Counted from the stretch's first letter, positions 23,280-36,090 are shown. The stretch is DNA of 64,000 nt from Norana najaformis (GCA_964023275.1 OZ029915.1:1829631-1893630), one strand, 5' to 3'. The notes: a model not told the origin generated them from the letters alone. Numbers and translations: made by a program.

Positions 23280-23705
23280 ATCTACCTAATTTGTCGGTGT
23301 CAAGGGTTCAAACCCTAGTGTCAGAAGTTCAAACCCAATATGTCATGACTGTTTGTTGTCAAGCTGTGTAACCCAGAAGCAACGGTTGTCCAGTTAATGG
23401 GTTGCTGTTGTCATGTTGCACTTCTGCAGAAATCATTTGAACCCAAGTCTATGCATACAGGGAAAATTACTGAAGGAACCATGTAATAAGCGAGCCTGAG
23501 CTTAACCCGATTATGGCTTATTTTAGAGATTTGAATCTCGGGGTAGTACGGTCCGTACACGGGAACCGTAAACAGCGTGGTGCCCATTCAAACGGGCAGC
23601 GGTGGTGAAGGATCTTGCCCGATAAATTCATTGAAAAATGTGCAGGGTTGAGGCCACACGGTTGCTATAGAAAACCCTGTACATTTACATTTTTACATTT
23701 GCTTC
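23280..23705 (+). mobile_element. SINE family A copy downstream of EEPD1
   Basis: Body 23522-23700 (agagatttgaatctcggggt, cccattcaaacgggcagcgg, cggttgctatagaaaaccct). Upstream ggttcaaaccctagtg resembles a tRNA B box. Confidence 0.65.
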
Positions 23706-24726
23706 ACCTTACCCTGAGTAGGTATTGTTTACGACATCTTAGAAGTCGTTACCTGTTGTAACTTTTGTAATTGAATTGATCAATTGTATTGATTCAGTTA
23801 ACGAACTTTTTTCCTCATGAATTTACATAATTGCGAATGCACGTGATCAATGCACTTTGTGTTTAAGATTAGTCGATTTGTGGTGATTTTTGCCAAACAT
23901 CATGTTATTTTTATGATGTCAAACGTTTATGCTTAACAGATGGTTTAGATATAGAATGGTTCAGATGTACCCTGGTTTTAATCTGGTCTGGTTCAGTGCC
24001 TCTGATTGAAGTTTGCACGTTATTCACCTATTTTTATTATTATTATTATTGTTATTATCATTATTATGATTATCATTATAGATCTGCACTGGTTCAGATG
24101 TACACTGGTTTGGGTGTACGCTGGTTCAAATGCACTTTGGTTCAAACATTCATTTGGTTATCTGGTGGTTCAGTGTTCTTCTGAGAGGAACACAAGGGTT
24201 AACCGCCCGCATCACTTGAAAGTTGAGAGAGTAGTTTTATGATTGACTTGCCCGGTTTCGAATAGCTGGATAGACTGTTTGCCGAATCGGGGATAGTTGA
24301 AGTAGGAAGGCAGTTTTCCTCAGTTTCAAATTTTTATGTTTTTCACAAAGTCAATTATTATTATTATTATTGCAGATTTTTAATGCGTGCAAGGTCACGT
24401 ATGATGCGAATCTGAGGTGCAAAATGCCTTCCAGAAGCTTTAAAAGTCACAAATCTTTTTATTAGTATGAGTTGCTGGAGTTATTGCTTCATATTTTCTT
24501 GTGCCTTGACAATAATAGATGCAGTGACCAGCCTGTTCATGTCGGACTGGATCCGCAATGACTGATACACTTCTGGAAAGTTCCAGATAGTTGTGGGTCA
24601 TTGATATCCGAATGAATCTGGATAGTGATGGATGGGTGATATCCGAATACTTTCAGGTGGAACCGGATAACCAGACGGATTTCAGTTGATCATAACCACC
24701 CAAGAGACCCATCTTTGCTGTATGTG

Positions 24727-24905
24727 GGGCACGGTAGCCGACTGGATAGAGTGCTCGGCTTGTAACGCGGAGAGTACGGGTTCGAGCCTTCTCCAAGACC
24801 GTTACTGTGTAGGGACCTTGAGCATGTCCTTCGCTCGCAGTTGCTCGGCGCCATTGATTGATCATTAGATAGTGCCGCCTAATAAATGCAGAAATAATCT
24901 TAAGA
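24727..24905 (+). mobile_element. tRNA-derived SINE, family B
   Basis: Head with A box (gtagccgactggatagagtg), an anticodon loop resembling tRNA-Thr (cttgtaa) and B box (gggttcgagcc). The body has gttactgtgtagggaccttg, gtccttcgctcgcagttgct and ends ataaatgcagaaataat. Confidence 0.75.
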
Positions 24906-25499
24906 CCTCTTCCTCGGCAGCGGATCGTATGACGTGTGGAATACACACTGACCTGGTTCACAGCAACCACCATCTACCTGTCTGGGGTTCAAAACCACAC
25001 ATAGAGGTAGTTTGTCAATTCATGAAAAGGTTGAGTTATTGTTTGTGCTTCAGCCAAAAGATTGGACTTTTCAAGAAAAAGTTAGCCAATGAGGGGCCAA
25101 ATAAATGGACACTGATTATGTTACCGTAACTGTATGTGTTCGTAATTGTAAGGTGCCGTGTGTTATTGAGGGTGTGCTTGAAGATGTATTTTGTAAATTT
25201 GCTGTATTTTTGTGGATTTCCTGCAGTGTTTATCATAATAAATATTTGTGTTCAAATCTTTGAAATTCTTTGTAACTCCAGATTTGAAAAAACTTTACAG
25301 ACAGCATCTGTTTGATCTTTTTCAGCAGATGATGTTGATAGGGGATGTGATGATTTGAGGAATAGGATGTCATGGAGCGTGTGTTAACACGATCCAAGTC
25401 CTCCAAACGGCCTTTAGAAATGCACCTCTTTAGGTTTGCTACTAGTCGTCTGAATGCCTCCATAGTGGTAGTTACCTCACAGAGTTAGATGTACAGAAC

Positions 25500-25590
25500 T
25501 ACAGGAGCAAGGGACCAGATTTCCAAAGGTGGGCTCTCAAGCGCATGCAGAACCCAAACAAGTCTATGTAATAATAATATTCATATTACA
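25500..25590. repeat. Interspersed repeat family I, short copy
   Basis: ccaaaggtgggctctcaagc and gcatgcagaacccaaacaag match the family core. Confidence 0.4.
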
Positions 25591-26558
25591 TAAATTTGTA
25601 ACGCATGCACAGCACAGCAATTTCAAGACACAGACAACATCCAAATGCCTCGTTTGAAACTGCCGTACTTAGATGGTGCCAGTGCCAGCCCTGGATAAAG
25701 GCAGGATAGCGCTATTTTTTTACGATACAGCATCGTTAAAAAGAAACTACTACAAAGACTGTCTTTTTATCATTTATTTTTCACCAAAAGTATTTAAAAC
25801 ACATCACGGCTTTTTACATATTTACACAGTTTAACATGTAACAACATAACATAAGCGTCTGCTGCTGCTTGCAGTATGTCACTAACCAGTGGTGACAGTC
25901 ATCATCGCGACAATTCTCATTGCCTAAAAGAAATCGGAATAAACTAAAAACTCTGCCACCAATAGAAGCAGAACTGCAAACCCACAGGTTAACCAAAATG
26001 TCGATAATCACGACTCTTTATCAGTTCAATTGTAACCGTTTACACGAATTTCATTCAGTCAATTTCACTATTTGGCAAATGTAATCAGTTTTTTAATGAC
26101 TTGAGCAGACTTTTATTAATTGATTTGCGACAACATTTGGCAGAATATACTTTACGCAAATTCCGTTAACTTCAGATTTTTAGCAGAATTTCATATTTGC
26201 GACTAAACTTGGGAGAGCAATACACTTCACAGACTTCCTTGGTTGACCTATGATGATTATCATACCATTTGCCACAGAATAATACATATTGCTGGCGATG
26301 ATGTCTGTCTTGTATGTACGCACGAAGACACATCTTACAGCACCCCTTATGCGGCAACGGAGATGCAAGTTCTGATTTTGCATTCGACATACTCTCCTGA
26401 AAGGTGTTGCAGTCAGAAATCTAATGCAGAGCAACGGAAATGGGAAGTTTCCCACTCCATGTCTCAAAGGATGATGACAGACGGAACAGGGAAAGGATGG
26501 AAGGATCTCGACCTCAATGATCCGGATCGGAGAATCCTTCCGTGAATCCAGGCCCGGT

Positions 26559-29500
26559 TTAGTTAATGTTGATTGGTGGAGGGTTTTCAGGGATAAGTGA
26601 CGTGAAGAATGACGATATGACGGACCAGATAACTTCAAACGTAGATGGACGATGGATGGCCTGTAGGTCGACCATGTTCGTCTCTTGTTCTGGGTCCTCG
26701 GATGACTGCAAAGGCAATGTAACGTAATGTAAATACAACACTACACAATTATTCACTTCAGGCACCTCGACATGTGTTTAGCAATCTTCAACTGGAATTG
26801 TGCATTTTTTGCTCACATTGTAATGTAAACTTGAGATTTCTGCAGTGCCCAATGAAAGCTAAGTCATGGGAACCAGCTTATTCACAGGTGCTTAGTCAAA
26901 ACAAAACTGATAGGAAAGAAGGGTTCAGTTCCAGGTCGAGTGTTATATCGGAATTGTGCTTCTAAAAATGGCCAAAAGGTGAGTCAGTAATTTTGAAATC
27001 AGTCGTTCTGAAAGCACAACCCGGTCGAAATCCATGAGGCCCCAAAGACCGACTGATATCTACTAATGTCATACTTAAAGATGACAGAAACATTAGGTGA
27101 AATGAAAGAGGCCATCATACTTCTGTATCCTGGGGCGCATTCACTAGGGGCGTCTGCTGTGGTGGTGCTTCTCTCTCTTCAGCGTTTCTGTTTTCGCGTC
27201 TGCCACGACGCAGCCAACCAGCACGACCTCTGCACACACACGAACCAAAATGACAGCTAGAAACACTATCCAAGGTCAAATGCACAATGGGGTTCATAGT
27301 TCAACTACACCGGAACAGTTGCATCCCCGTAATATGCTTTGTTATTACATGAATTCTGTTATAACACAGACTGCGACTGGGGCCCCAAATTCAGATCCGT
27401 CTTACATTGGTCACACAAATGTACATCTGTAACACAAACGTACATATGTTATCAGTTCATGCATCTATGTTTGATTGTATAAAGCATTTAATAATAATTA
27501 GAAACTTCTAATGCGCCGGTGTCTAATGCATAAGGCATCAACCGATGGTGCATCCTGGACTGTCAACTCTGAGGTTGTGAGTTCAAAGGGCAGAAAGACG
27601 TCTGAGAGTTCTTCTCCACCTGTGCTCCTAGCTGGCTGTACATACACTGCTGTGAGGAAGATCAGGTGATGCGGAAGAAGACGGGCCACCCACATCATGT
27701 ATACACGCTGTAGCTACGAAAAACTAAGTTGCTAACACTTCATACCCATGACTGTTTCTTGGGGTTAGCTTAAGGGACTGCTCTTCTCCTCCCCCTCCTC
27801 TCTTCCTATCCTTCCCTCCCCTCCCTTTTCCTCTTCTCCTCTTCTTCCTCTTCTCCTCCTCTCTCTCTCCTTCCCCTCCCATTTCTTCCTCTTCCTCTTC
27901 TCCTTCTTCCTCCTCTTCTCCTCTCTTCTCTTCCTCTCCCTCCTCCTCCTCCTCCTCTTCTTCAATGTGAAGCAACCTAGTTGACTTACAAGTAAGCGAT
28001 CAACGCAAGCGTCAGCGTAGCCAAGAACCGATGAGGCGTCGAGTAGAAGTAGAGGATTGACATCAGCATCAAGAATCGCACGAAGATGTACGTGCTGTCT
28101 AACCAATCTCCGTTGCCACGCTCGGCTGCCTCATCATCATCAACCTCGCGACCACCCTGGGCATTGATCCTCATCTGCTGCAGCGGCGGTTCTGCTTCAG
28201 CGATCGCAGCACCCGGGAGTTCGTTGGGAAAATTCTGATTGGCCAGCGGAACTGGAATGACAGGTGTAACCGGTTGATTTTGTCCAACCAGATGAGGCTG
28301 CACAGCGGCCTGCTGGAACCTATTACAAATCATCGTTAACAAAAAACTAGTAAAAATAATAATGATGATGATGATTTATATAGCGCCGTAGCACAGCTGA
28401 GGTCGAAAAAAGGGTGGTGTACACAAGTTCAAAAATCAATGATGGTCTTATTTGTTTCAAAACACAGGTCCTGAGCCATGACTTGAATGTGTCCAGAGAT
28501 GGGGCATTCTTTACACGGTCTAAAAGACTGTTTCACACACTGGGTAAAGCGACAGAGAAGGATCATTCACCAAACCTTGTGGAACATAGGGTGTAACTTG
28601 TTAGAAGTTATAAATAATGACCGCTTAACAGGGAGGAATCTTTTCTGTTATCAATAACAATCAAAACAGGACATTATGGCAAAGTGCTTTACATACTGTT
28701 GCATGTAGTTCATCATTGACTGGGCATACGCTTGCTGCATCCACTGCAGTTGTTCAGCACCATACGGCGTGAAACCAGAAGCAAATGGTTGCACCATCGG
28801 AGGCGCAGCACCATAGTACATCATACCCGGATGGTGTACATAGGACTGGTAATTCATAGATGGAAAGGCACTGCAACAGCAAACAACACACAACATAACC
28901 AATTTAATAACAACGGTGAACAAAACATAAAGGCGATAAACCCAAGACGAAATGGACAGACAACATCAAGTCATGGACTGAATTATCATTCGACCAGTTA
29001 TTACTGGAGACAAGCGACAGAAACAGATGGCACAAAATTGTTCGTGGTGCAGCCAATCCTCGGCACGAGGAAGATCGAAGACAAGATAAGACAATAAACA
29101 CTAAGTCGTGTTTACATGCCCCTACAGAAACTCCCCTGAAGGCTAAAAGTAAAAAGGTACCACACTTGTTTACAAGTCTCTTTAGAGGTTTCTCAGAAGC
29201 ATGGTCCAGAGGTAGAAGTATCATTTGGCTTAGGCAGAAACATGACCACAGCAATCAACAACCGAAACATTCTTCAACTTACAACTTGCGTTGCCTATTC
29301 ATCCACAAATCATCACTATCTAAACGGTTGGCATCAGGAACTGACCAATGATAACAACAATGACAACGACAACCCTGACGATGATGACGATGATGATGAG
29401 GTCTTCTTACTTCATTATCAGTACAGTTCTTCTACGCTCAAGTCACTCAGAAAGGCAGCAGGGGTTCTTACCGAGAAGATGTGTTCAATTCTGGACTGAC

Positions 29501-32282
29501 GGACGAAGTCTGTGTCTCAGTTGGCAGTCTCCGGCGAAGTCCTTCCGCCAGTGAAACGCCTTCTGGCGCATCCTATAAAAACGATCACACAACACAGACC
29601 ATAAATTTTCGGCTGGGAAGATCCGTAGAAGAGGGAAGGAATGACCATTCACCTTTATATACCAAGACAAAGCAAGGGAAGTTTGTTACAATTAATAACA
29701 ATCCACAGCTGCCTCTCAAGACTGGCTTACCCCTTTGAACGCTGCCAAAGTTTTCCATATTCGTCTAAATTTCACCAATTCATGGAAAACAATTCTCAAC
29801 CACTGCAGATGCAGCTTAAGCAAACACACGAGATTTGCTCACAAATGAATTCTGAATTTCCCCTCCCATCAAACAGCTTTAATAAGGACACCGATGCCTT
29901 GTGCATAACGATAACAGTGCTACAGAAGTCCATAGATTAGACTCAATTCTCCATCAAAACCGTTCAAGCCAAACAACTAAAAGAATTCTGTAATTCCAAT
30001 GACAACTAAAAGAAATCTGTAATTCCATAGACAACTAAAAGAATTCTGTAATTCCACAGACAACTAAAAGAAATCTGTAATTACATAGACAACTAAAAGA
30101 AATCTGTAATTCCATAGACTGCTTTTCCATTAACAAATCGGCAAGCAATGCAAATAATCACCTGCACAGGAGTTGAACCCATAACCTGAGAGTCTGACAT
30201 GGAGGCCATGCATACCAGATGGACGGTATGGACGTTCTGATCTGGCTCATACTACAACATACAAGACAAACCCTATATATAAACATATATAAAATATATA
30301 TTATATGTAATATATATCATATATAATATATATTATATATAAGAAAGACAAACCCTATATATAAACCGTTATATATAAACCACATATATAAACTGCAACA
30401 GGCAAGACAAAACCAGCAAGGACATTCAGGTTAGGCTAATGCTGCAAAACACATTACAACATACAACACAAATCTTAACTGAACTGAACAAAACCTTACA
30501 AAACTTCACCAACCATTCACAACACAAACAATCACAGAAACCTAACTTTGGGTGTCAAAGGAAAAACTCAAAAGGAACCAACTTGGTCCTGCTATCTGGA
30601 GGCGCTTTGTTCAGTCACGTAGAGAAACAAGTTAAAAAGATGACAATCTTGTTAAACTAGAACTCAGGAAATGCCATGTCCGTCAGAGATGCTGAAACAA
30701 GGCGAAGCGCATAACAGCAAGGACGCTAAGAGAGTGGATGATGAGAGAACCAACCTGTTTCAGCACATTCCCCAACCGATGGTCATCCAGCAATAACTTT
30801 CCCGCGTAGATGATTCGCTGTTGGCTTTCAATCTAAAGCAGAAACAACACAAACTCTCTTACCCCTAAACACTTTAGAATGTTTTTTAAAAACCACTGAT
30901 TTCATTCTGTTATTCCACTCAAACCACTCGCGTGGCCATTATCAGAAGTGCTCAGAATGTGTGTATCTTCGGACGTTCAACACTGCACCTTTTAATTACC
31001 TCAAACAGCAAGTCCTGCAATGCGCTGGCCCCGTGTCCAGGACTTTGGGATTCATCCATTGCCGGCTGCAGGGCCTAAAGAAAAGGATATAAGCCCTCCC
31101 CTATGTCTCACTGGTGGGATGTGGGATACTTACTTACAGAGCACAGCTCAAGCTAGCCTAAATGGAGTTTAAGTTAATTAAGAACAAACCACTGTAAGTA
31201 AATGATGCTCAAATAGGAAAAGTCACCACTGGTGGGCTCTCACGTGCACGTACAGCCCAGCCAATGGAGTCCTATCTAGAGTTGACACTCGACCGACAGA
31301 AGCTACGTCAGTTGTTTTTGTTTTTTTTCATTTGGGACTGCGTGATGTGCTCTTTGCACTAAAGGTTAAATGTCGCATGAGAAATGAGGTCCTGTATCAG
31401 TACTAACTGAAGGGACTCTTATGCACTGCTAGCGAGAACTGTAGTCAATATTGTACTACTGCGTGGCTTTCAAGAGATAAGGCAGTGACCGGATCAGCAT
31501 TTATCTCTGAAACCAGTGGTATAAATGCTGAGAGGCTAGGGACAAAAATCCAAGCATCCATTCCCACATCCATCTGCATGGACAATCAACTGTGCCACTC
31601 CCTAAGTACCAATCCAAGCATCCATACAGCACTTTTCAGAAGTAGCCATCTGCTCGTTAATCCACCCACCCACAATATCTTATCTAATTTAATCTAACTG
31701 AGGGGAGAGGTACCTGATTGTGGGGCAAGGTAGCCAGCTGGTTAGGGCAATTGGCTCGTAACGCAGATAGTATGAGTTTGAGCCTTCCCTTAGACAGTTA
31801 CTGTGTGGGGCCCTTAAGTAAGTCCTCTGCTCACAACTGTCTAGCACCATGGATAGATGCTTAGTCATTAGGTAGTGGACCTTAATAAATGCAGAAATAA
31901 TAATAGTAATAATAATTAATTATCTGAAAATGTCCACTATTATAGTAATATACAAAGGCATCGAACGATGGTCACTCCGAAATCAAAAGTAACCAAGAGA
32001 TCCATGGTTATCCCACGGGTATCCCAGATACCGGAAGACATACAATGAAAGATAAGTAATTCTGATATGGTGTGTTTTCAGCCCAGTTCTGAACAACACG
32101 CATGATATGCTAAAGCAAGTATGCTTACAGGATTCGTTGGATAGACTTTTGACAGATGTTGTTTTAGCTTTCGGACTGTCCAATCAATCGTACACTCAAT
32201 CTTCTGATCTGCTATCTTCTGATTTGGAGCCTTTATGACTAATGTCACTGATGGCGTCGACGACACAGACATGATGGATGAT
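26559..32282 (-). CDS. HERPUD1: HERPUD1/2 homologue: ER-stress ubiquitin-like membrane protein, multi-exon
   Basis: Exons on the minus strand, 5' to 3': 32282-32129 (ATG at 32272-32270, ten bases after an AG acceptor, so a 5'UTR intron lies upstream), 30832-30755, [one exon not found], 29572-29472, 28870-28697, 28319-27990, 27229-27121, 26705-26559 (TAA). All phases agree across the exons found (0, 0, then 0, 2, 2, 2, 0). The ubiquitin-like domain is VTLVIKAPNQ...DWTVRKLKQHLSKVYP, continuing as QQRIIYAGKLLLDDHRL. The middle has a Tyr/Met/Gln-rich stretch (WMQQAYAQSMMNYMQQ). MRINAQGG, then DWLDSTY and a hydrophobic hairpin FVRFLMLMSILYFYS / RFLATLTLALIAYL match the HERPUD membrane anchor. The C-terminus SFFTSLIPENPPPININ matches the family ending. 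HERPUD proteins sit in the ER membrane and recruit the HRD1 ubiquitin ligase in ERAD. HERPUD1 versus HERPUD2 cannot be settled here. Confidence 0.93.
26818..26945 (+). repeat. Interspersed repeat family C
   Basis: Starts ttgtaatgtaaacttgagat, continues ggaaccagcttattcacagg, ends gggttcagttccaggtcgag; just outside the HERPUD 3' end. Confidence 0.75.
27485..27600 (-). mobile_element. LINE tail fragment (WNS family), minus strand
   Basis: aataataattagaaacttctaatg followed by gtctaatgcataaggcatca, the reverse complement of the tail at 3090-3125. Confidence 0.5.
27775..27965. repeat. Polypyrimidine (CTC/CTT) tract in a HERPUD intron
   Basis: About 190 bp of nearly pure C/T on the plus strand, starting 25 bp past the donor at 27989. 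It makes a spurious Glu/Arg-rich frame on the minus strand. Confidence 0.8.
28355..28600 (+). repeat. Interspersed repeat family D, HERPUD intron
   Basis: Parallels the 52.8-kb copy along its length: tatatagcgccgtagcacag, tgacttgaatgtgtccagag, gactgtttcacacactgg. Confidence 0.7.
28930..29098 (+). mobile_element. LINE 3'-end fragment in a HERPUD intron
   Basis: Matches the 54.3-kb copy (acatcaagtcatggactg, gacagaaacagatggcacaa) and ends in a short A-rich agataagacaataaa tail. Confidence 0.65.
29965..30122. repeat. 31-bp tandem repeat
   Basis: Five units of gacaactaaaagaaatctgt plus aattccata. Confidence 0.75.
30150..30245 (-). mobile_element. Possible tRNA-like SINE head, minus strand
   Basis: Reverse strand has ctggtatgcatggcctccat and gggttcaactcctgtgc, weak A and B boxes, next to a TA-rich tract (30270-30395). 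Confidence 0.3.
30995..31200 (-). repeat. Interspersed repeat family E, minus strand
   Basis: agcaagtcctgcaatgcgct, ggccccgtgtccaggacttt and tctcactggtgggatgtggg are the reverse of the 3.8-kb copy. Confidence 0.6.
31200..31325. repeat. Interspersed repeat family I
   Basis: aatgatgctcaaataggaaa, actggtgggctctcacgtgc, tcctatctagagttgacact; related copies at 25.5, 62.0 and 63.9 kb. Confidence 0.5.
31715..31920 (+). mobile_element. SINE family B copy in HERPUD intron 1
   Basis: Same head (gtagccagctggttagggca, cgtaacgcagatagtatgag) and body (gtaagtcctctgctcacaac) ending aataaatgcagaaataataa. Confidence 0.7.
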
Positions 32283-32785
32283 CTGTTTAAAAAGAAGTCA
32301 TGATTCTTCAGATACCTCTTTACCAACATCACAGCTTATGTTGTTAGAAAATATTACTGGTTAAATCATACTGAAATAATACTAATTAATTAGTATTAAC
32401 CTGTGAACTTCAAAAACCAGCTGGAAAAATAATTAAGCAAATGAGGGGGAGTTGCACTTGGTGCATGAGGATAGAACACTGGTGATTACGATAAAGAAAA
32501 GACAAATGAACCGTGCTCTTAAACAACCGAAATCTCCTTCAACTCCTGACACAGAAGGGGTTAAAGGAGACTTAAGGACAGAGGACTAATGTTAACAGCG
32601 GCATGTAATACACAAGTCATTACTCAACCTTACCAAGGTTTCCTTGTATTTACTGCATGCATAAGTAAAAGCTGACAAGATGGTGAACAGCTGGGTAAAG
32701 TACACGTAGGGTAGGCAAGTCAAAAATAGACAAGACAAAATTTTACCAAAAACTGTCACCCAACAATTTAAAAGGTAGAGTAAGT

Positions 32786-32855
32786 TGAAACTAATGCAAC
32801 CGTTCTTCTAAATGTTTTATAATAATGTAACCGTTCTTCTAAATGTTTTATAATA
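32786..32855. repeat. Exact 33-bp tandem duplication
   Basis: Two units of aaccgttcttctaaatgttt plus tataataatgt. Confidence 0.75.
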
Positions 32856-33159
32856 ATGTACATAAACTGAAATTTAAATACACAAATACGGAAAATCGAC
32901 AAAAAGCCAAGGACACATTTTTGTAGCCTGTAGGTTTTTGCTACTGACGTGTACCGACAACGGAAGGAAGCACTTAACGAACATTAATGCTAATCTAGCA
33001 CTTTGATAGTTTAAAAAATGCGTTTAAATCACTTTCTTGTGCTGCTGTGAATTTGCGCGTTTTTACATTGCACTTACTGTCAATATCATTCAGTTATAAT
33101 AAGTAAGCCATTGGAATTTCTCAACAATTATCTTCCGTATCAACTTACACGTCTTCTTG

Positions 33160-33480
33160 CCACACAAAATAAACGCTTACATTTTTTCAACAGTAAGTTC
33201 GCAAATCCAGAATGGCTGTTGTTTCAACGACACGTGTATAATTCCGCAAAAGAACTGTTAGTATAACCGGTCGACCTTTGTCGAATGATCGCAAACAAAA
33301 ATAAAAGTACGCTCATCAACAAAATCACCCTCTGTCAGATGATGTTTAACAAAATGGCGACAGTCGTCGTCTTCCTTTATATATGCAGAAAAACATTGCG
33401 TCATTTCGGATTTGGCGAAATCCGATTGGTCAATTTTTTATACATTTTCATTTACTTGTTTATTTTATTTTAAAATATCT
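33160..33480 (-). promoter_or_regulatory. Candidate HERPUD promoter region
   Basis: Between the first HERPUD coding exon and the repeats. It holds acacgtgt at 33231-33238 and a reverse CCAAT box (gattggtcaa) at 33423-33432. I did not find a full ER-stress element (CCAAT-N9-CCACG). Confidence 0.25.
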
Positions 33481-34029
33481 TAGGATTATTGAATCTCTAT
33501 AAATCAAACCGCCTGGGGCAGCGAATGCAAATTTCAGTAAAGTTTATGAGGTTAATGTAAAAAATTAAGCATAAAGATTAGCGAATTGTCTTGAAACGCT
33601 ACGTATACAGGATGTGGCTGGCAAGAGTGGGCGACGTAAACACATTTGACCTGATTATAACGATAAGTTGCTAATAACTTATTATGCTCTTGCTCATAAT
33701 CCAGGAAGGAACAGAATAATAGGATTGCAGTCCCTATAGCTAGCCTCGAGAGGTCAGAATTACGGCAAGTATATCTGCCCACCCTATCAACTGACAAACC
33801 CTGTAGACACTTCACTGACCCAAAGAAAGCTATGTGGCGGGAACCTTCCCTCAAAATCCCTGTGACGGTCATTCAAAGCTGAGAACATTTCTCTTCAACC
33901 AGTCCTATCCAGATTCATCCTCTTCTCTATTTCTCTCACAGCGCGACTTCTACACATCACCCACCGTAGCCGTTTAACCGTGTATACCTGCCTGACCACA
34001 GAATCTCTACTTGGAACCTTACCTTACCT

Positions 34030-34135
34030 CTCTACCGATTTTGTTCCGACCGAGTGCCTGTACATAAATTGATTTCCGCGACTTTGCCTTTTGGCGCTGA
34101 AGAAATCGAGAGATTACTAAATTTACGATTTAGCT
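34030..34135 (-). repeat. Interspersed repeat family C, diverged, minus strand
   Basis: Diverged reverse copy (accgattttgttccgaccga, gcctgtacataaattgattt, ggcgctgaagaaatcgagag). Confidence 0.55.
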
Positions 34136-34542
34136 TACACTGCGCCAGCAGCGACATCTAGAATACCGGATTTTAAGAGTGTCAGAGATTTCGCTATTGC
34201 CAGATTTAAGAAGTTAACCTATATCAATCTTTAATTTCACCAAGCAATGGTAGCACAAAACGCAAAACACGAGAAAAAAGAAATAATAATATTAATATGT
34301 GTGGCAATCTACTCCCTCTTGTCTGGTTACTGGTTTTAAGCAGTTCAATTTATAGCTTTCTCTACAAGAAGTTTGTTGTTTTATTACAGGTTATTACGTG
34401 TTAAATCATATGTGATGATTGTCTTAAAATAAGTGGTAAAATTCCGTCAATGGAATTGTGCCAGCAAAGATTGTGTTGTCATCTACAATAATTACTCTGG
34501 TTTTATCCGTAGTCATCGATTTGTTCCAACTGTGCTGCAGGA

Positions 34543-36090
34543 TTTACCGGCCAGCAACAGTTACGAGCCCTTGGGAGACATCCTCCGGGAGGAAATTGAG
34601 GCGGCCATATCGAACTTAAAGGGAAAAAAGGCACCAGGAGAGGACAACATTACGATTGAGATGATTCAGGCGGGAGAAGAGTGCTCAACAGAGATGCTAC
34701 ACGCCCTGTGCAGCAAAATCTATAAAGAAAAGCAATGCCCGACAGATTGGGGAAAGGCTATAATTGTTCCATTACATAAAAAGGGCGACAGGATGGAATG
34801 CGGTAACCACCGGGGAATCAGCCTTCTAAGCACTCCAAGCAAGGTCCTTACCAGGGTACTGCAACAGCGCCTGAAGAGGTACATCGAGGAAGCCATGGTT
34901 GAGGAGCAGGCGGGCTTCAGGATGGGTAGAGGTGTACCAGATCTTCGTCATCCGACAGCTGGCGGAAAAATACTTCACAATGAACCGCACCCTATACAAC
35001 AATTTCATAGACTTCAGACAGGCTTTTGATAGTGTGTGGCAGCAGGGACTATGGCAGGTGCTGAGGCACTACGGGGTGCCCGAAGAGCTAGTGGTACTGC
35101 TGGAGGACCTTTATAGTAAGTCACAGAGCGCAGTGAGAGTAGACGGCGAACTAACAGAGTGGTTCAAAGTCGCGGTGAAAGTAAAGCAAGGCTGCGGCCT
35201 GTCCCCTGACCTGTTCAATTTGCTATTGGAGGCGATGTTGAGATTGGCAATGAGGGCAAACACCGAGGGTATCACAATGTACGGAATGACACTCAACAAC
35301 CTGCGCTTCGCAGACGACATCGACCTACTTGCGGACACACCGGAGGGGCTACAGGAACTGACGGACAGGGTCAGCGACAGCAGCAAAAGATTTGGACTCA
35401 GAATAAACGTGCCAAAGACCAAGACAATGGTGATGGGCAAACAGCACGAGAGATTGGACGTGAAGCTGGATGGCGAGGAACTGGAGCAGGTCATGGACTT
35501 TGTATACTTGGGAGGACTAATGACGGAGGAAGGCAGATGCACAGGTGACATAAGGCGCAGGATCGGCCTGGCGTCTGCAATGTTTGGCCGACTGGGCAAG
35601 ATCTGGCGGGCGAAAAACATATCACGAGGGACGAAGGTCCGATTGTATGAGGCCTTCACCATACCGGTGCTACGGATCAGAGTGCTGGTGTATGCGGAGA
35701 GAGGATGAAAAGAGAATACTGGTGGCGGAAATGAACTGGCTCAGGAGAATTATGGGTAAGACAAGAAGAGACAGGATCCGCAATGAGACGATACGCAAAG
35801 ATCTGGGACAAGGAGAAGACATGGTGGAAAGGATAAGGAGGAAAAGATTAACGTGGTTCGGACACGTGATGAGGATGGGGAGCGACAGACTACCGGCGAG
35901 GGCACTATACCATCATGTGGAGGGAACAAGGAGCCGATGGAGACAGATAAAGACATGGATGGACAACATAAGGGAAGACCTGCGGCTACGGGGTGTGAAC
36001 ATTACAGCAGCCGTGAGGCTAACGAAGGACAGAGCAGCGTGAAGACATTTTGTTCAGGCCTCATCGTCGGCTATAGCCTGACGGACGAGA
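34543..36090 (+). mobile_element. Non-LTR retrotransposon (LINE) reverse transcriptase, 5'-truncated and frameshifted
   Basis: Three overlapping frames together cover the RT and C-terminal part of a LINE pol: about 34543-34930 (EEIEAAISNLKGKKAPGEDN, LHKKGDRMECGNHRGISLL), 34930-35668 (FIDFRQAFDSVW, VKQGCGLSPDLFN, LRFADDIDLLAD) and 35668-36042 (MNWLRRIMGK, RLTWFGHVMRMG, RWRQIKTWMDNIREDL). The FADD polymerase motif is present. Two single-base frame changes, near 34930 and 35668, and loss of the 5' endonuclease region make it dead. The clade (RTE/Jockey-like) is not resolved. It ends about 130 bp before the LIAS start codon, so it lies in or next to the LIAS promoter. Confidence 0.9.

Noticed and set aside
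24727-24800. A functional tRNA-Thr gene
   Set aside because: Same reason: SINE head with unpaired acceptor stem.
27724-28106. Glu-rich minus-strand frames as an acidic protein
   Set aside because: A polypyrimidine intron tract of HERPUD; one of them overlaps the true exon in another frame.
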